Assembly: GCA_016783285.1 (NCBI GenBank) | Contig: JADHWW010000120.1 | Location: forward strand, 1 to 28,017 | Direction: 5' to 3' | DNA: 28,017 nt | From: Anaerolineae bacterium | Lineage (GTDB): Bacteria > Chloroflexota > Anaerolineae > B4-G1 | Shown: positions 26,252-28,017 of the stretch, piece after piece | Layout of the letters: each line of letters starts with the position of its first letter | How positions within the stretch are numbered: the first letter of the stretch is position 1 | Made by a program: the position numbers and the translations under genes | The notes under the pieces: generated by a model | What the model saw: the letters and a program-made list of their open reading frames with translations, nothing else | The model's database searches: none | Told to the model about the DNA's origin: nothing

Positions 26252-26741
26252 AGTTTATCTCCGCATCCTGCTGGCGCCGCCTTTGCTGACCAGAGTAATC
26301 GTCGTCAACCCAACCTCCCTCAGGTGGATGCAAGCCCAGAGCCACCCAATAGCGTCGCAACTGCACTATCTGATGGCGGTTCATGCGCAGCGCTATGATG
26401 GTTGCTCGGCCTACAGCGGTAAGACCAACGACCCGAGTGCTATCCTCGCTCCAGGCAAAGTGATCACTCCAGACCTGATGGTTGGGATGGTAAAGGGGAA
26501 CCCCCTTGCCACTCTTAGGATCAAGGACCGTCAGACGTGCTGCTTTGTGCCGATTGCAGGGTGGACAACTGAGGCAAAGATTGTCCGCCTTCGTCTCACC
26601 CCCAGCTGAACGGGAGATGATGTGCTCAACTTCAAAAGTGACTCCCATCAATGCTTCGGCGCTACAACAATAGGCACAGCGTCCACCGGCTGTGTTCAGC
26701 ACGTACCGTCGCAATTCAGCAGGGACATGGGGGGAATTCAC
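26232..26741 (-). CDS. HNH endonuclease
   Basis: A 169-residue protein with an HNH/McrA-like core at residues 20-66: C22-x-x-C25, EVEHII with H40, N54, C59-x-x-C62, H65. This is the beta-beta-metal nuclease fold with a zinc knuckle. The C-terminal half (GLTAVGRATIIALRMNR) is typical of stand-alone HNH proteins in many bacteria. GTG 26741 has GGAGGAG upstream and overlaps the previous stop as GTGA, so is coupled to it. Could be part of a DNA-defence module with the ATPase, or an ordinary repair-type nuclease. Confidence 0.88.
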   Translation of the reverse strand: MNSPHVPAELRRYVLNTAGGRCAYCCSAEALMGVTFEVEHIISRSAGGETKADNLCLSCPPCNRHKAARLTVLDPKSGKGVPLYHPNHQVWSDHFAWSEDSTRVVGLTAVGRATIIALRMNRHQIVQLRRYWVALGLHPPEGGWVDDDYSGQQRRRQQDAEINCDQAPI

Positions 26742-27151
26742 TGAACCGTCTCCTCCGTTTGTTGGTACAAGTTCAGCGTGTATAGAGCTCTGGCTTTGAG
26801 CAATGCAACCCGATCAACCTCGGCAAGCAAGGTATCTAATCTCCGCTCCTCATCCTTCGTTAATCTCCCCTCGCGATTCTTGCGCAATAAATCGCTCAAT
26901 TCTTTTTGGTGATCCGGGGCGAAGACAACATCAGCCAACACACGCAATTCTGCCTCACCCATCCCGCCCAGAGGTCGTAACTCAGCCTCAATAGTTACGA
27001 GGCGGCTGCTACGCAAGATGGTGCGCAGACCGTGCAATAAACCCTCCGCCAATTCAACCTGAGCGTCCAGAGGCAATCGTTGTGCCACGCCCATCACTTC
27101 TGGCAAAGACATCGTAGTCGTTGTACTAACTCTATGCAACATTCCCGACAT
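26738..27151 (-). CDS. Small protein of unknown function upstream of the HNH gene
   Basis: A 137-residue, helix-rich, charged protein not recognised here. An N-terminal STTTTMSLPEVMGVAQRLPL run is followed by QVELAEGLLHGL and a Lys/Glu-rich half (RKNREGRLTKDEERRLD), without cysteines or membrane segments. The sequence pattern recalls small proteins found beside toxins or nucleases. ATG 27151 has GGAGG 8-9 nt upstream. It overlaps the HNH start by GTGA and may be its regulator or partner. Confidence 0.75.
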   Translation of the reverse strand: MSGMLHRVSTTTTMSLPEVMGVAQRLPLDAQVELAEGLLHGLRTILRSSRLVTIEAELRPLGGMGEAELRVLADVVFAPDHQKELSDLLRKNREGRLTKDEERRLDTLLAEVDRVALLKARALYTLNLYQQTEETVQ

Positions 27152-27169
27152 CAGTCCCTCCTCTTCGTC

Positions 27170-27215
27170 CAGCCGGCCAGACTCACACTTGTGTAGGACT
27201 GCCGGTTACCTATGG
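27170..27215 (-). other. Hairpin between the small ORF and the unknown gene
   Basis: Minus strand CCGGC ... GCCGG with an inner ACAC-AA-GTGT hairpin. No T run follows, so a terminator is doubtful; it may be part of a leader. Confidence 0.3.
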
Positions 27216-27404
27216 GATGTAGGCGGATCCGTCGAAACGGAACAGGCGAAGTGCCGTACTTGTTGGATCACCTTGCACCCACGATATGCTCTCATCAGCG
27301 CGTACGCGGAAAGAGTCATCCCGATTTCCCCACAGGACGCTCACCGACGTCACCTCCTCCGGCCCTGCCAGGAAATTTCCCTCACCGTCTATGACGTTTA
27401 TCAT
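27210..27404 (-). CDS. Small hypothetical protein
   Basis: A 64-residue frame (MINVIDGEGNFLAGPEEV... ) with AAGGA about 10 nt upstream of ATG 27404; a longer start at 27428 lacks this site. Strand-rich composition (VSVLWGNRDDSFRV) and an intact end, but no family recognised. It could be a short secreted-type or chopped domain; may not be real. It lies between the RACo-type gene and the unknown protein. Confidence 0.4.
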   Translation of the reverse strand: MINVIDGEGNFLAGPEEVTSVSVLWGNRDDSFRVRADESISWVQGDPTSTALRLFRFDGSAYIP

Positions 27405-27552
27405 ACCCCCGTCCTTCGGCTGCCTCAATCCGCTGGCCTTATCAGGCCGGTTAGAAAATCATTAAGCAAATCGTTAACTCATAAGACGATTCATCAAGTG
27501 CCCGCAGCCACGTACCGCCGTGCCCGGCCTCTGCCAACACCCTCCACTCCAG
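27405..27552. other. AT-richer gap after the RACo-type gene
   Basis: About 150 nt with no coding sequence that can be supported. It contains GTTAACGATT-like AT-rich DNA (27460-27500) that could hold a promoter for the small ORF, but no clear -35/-10 pair was found. Confidence 0.3.
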
Positions 27553-28017
27553 TCAAGACAGCCTCCCCTCCAACAACGCTGCCACCGAAGGAAATTGGCT
27601 CTCATCCGTATGCGGCAGGAACAGCGCCGCGTTGAACTCGTCGAAGAAGGTGTTGTCGGCCGAGAGTTCCAGATAAGTCATCATCTGCCCCACCTCGGCC
27701 ACTCGCTGGCGTATCCCCCGCGAAAGGAGCGCCATGTACGCTCCCCGCACCGAGGTATTGCCCAGGAAGCGAAAGTCGTCGAAGGACTTGTCGGGCAGTA
27801 GGCCAATCTGGACCGCCTTCTCCACGTTTATGTACTGGCCAAAGGCCCCACCGATGAGCACCTGCCCCACATCGGCTATGGTCAGTCCCACGCTGCGGGC
27901 CAGGATAGAGAATCCGGCATAGATGGCCGCCTTGGCTCGCATCAAATTGTCTATGTCCACCGCCGTGACGACGATGTCCTCGCCGGTAGCCGTCTCGCCA
28001 GTCCAGGCCACCACGTA
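27553..28017 (-). CDS. RACo-type corrinoid protein reactivator (ASKHA ATPase), C-terminal part
   Basis: Partial: the frame enters from the right edge of the window. The last ~155 residues match DUF4445/RACo proteins, which use ATP to return the inactive Co(II) corrinoid iron-sulfur protein to Co(I). Visible features: DIDNLMRAKAAIYAG, the ATPase loop LIGGAFGQYINVE, LLPDKSFDDFRFLGNTSVRGA and the closing NTFFDEFNAALFLPHTD. The N-terminal [2Fe-2S] ferredoxin part must lie outside. It stands at the head of this gene set and supports a corrinoid-dependent methyl branch with acsE. Confidence 0.88.
   Translation of the reverse strand, partial: YVVAWTGETATGEDIVVTAVDIDNLMRAKAAIYAGFSILARSVGLTIADVGQVLIGGAFGQYINVEKAVQIGLLPDKSFDDFRFLGNTSVRGAYMALLSRGIRQRVAEVGQMMTYLELSADNTFFDEFNAALFLPHTDESQFPSVAALLEGRLS

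Overview
The window is GC-rich and reads almost entirely on the minus strand. It carries energy-conservation and one-carbon genes of an anaerobe that uses the Wood-Ljungdahl (reductive acetyl-CoA) pathway. The combination of acsE, folD, cooC, a corrinoid-protein reactivator, many heterodisulfide-reductase (Hdr) genes and abundant short tandem repeats inside and between genes suggests an uncultured Chloroflexota (Anaerolineae-like) bacterium. That placement is inference from gene content; no rRNA or tRNA was seen.

Layout, in transcription order (right to left). At 28017-27553 is the C-terminal end of a RACo-type ATPase that reactivates the corrinoid iron-sulfur protein. Then come a small ORF, an unknown 137-residue protein, an HNH endonuclease and an AAA ATPase with a nuclease-like C-terminus (27404-24473), coupled to cooC (24471-23653). 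A wHTH-MNT/HEPN toxin-antitoxin pair (23584-22573) precedes acsE (22554), folD (21377), hdrC (20488), hdrB (20076) and a core hdrA (19117-17759). Next are an unknown small protein, a Fic AMPylator, a DUF433 protein and a second hdrA with its own ferredoxin domain (16115-14307). The only plus-strand operon is a DUF4258/YgiT-zinc-finger pair (13484-14064), divergent from an HdrD-like gene (13423-12167). A GNAT acetyltransferase leads into two tandem giant flavoproteins (11445-6796 and 6757-2054). A second AAA ATPase of the same family closes the window.

The metabolic genes fit one scheme. FolD makes methenyl/formyl-H4F interconversions using NAD(P)H. AcsE moves the methyl group from methyl-H4F to the corrinoid protein. 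RACo keeps that protein reduced. CooC loads nickel into CODH/ACS. The Hdr subunits are likely to form flavin-based electron-bifurcating complexes that link NAD(P)H, ferredoxin and a low-potential or disulfide-like acceptor. The two giant proteins each read as HdrA - NfnB/GltD - HdrA - ferredoxin in one chain. They are near-identical by eye except in the NAD(P)-binding segment of the GltD-like insert, and in both copies that segment is bracketed by two copies of a 34-bp palindrome.

The DNA is heavily colonised by four kinds of small repeat: 8-bp arrays in a fixed two-armed arrangement, 7-bp arrays, the 34-bp nested palindrome, and a roughly 80-nt multi-hairpin element present twice. They supply start and stop codons, make in-frame insertions in enzyme loops, and differ between the two giant paralogs at the same position. 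These repeats and the palindrome-bracketed cofactor domain are the most unusual content of the window.
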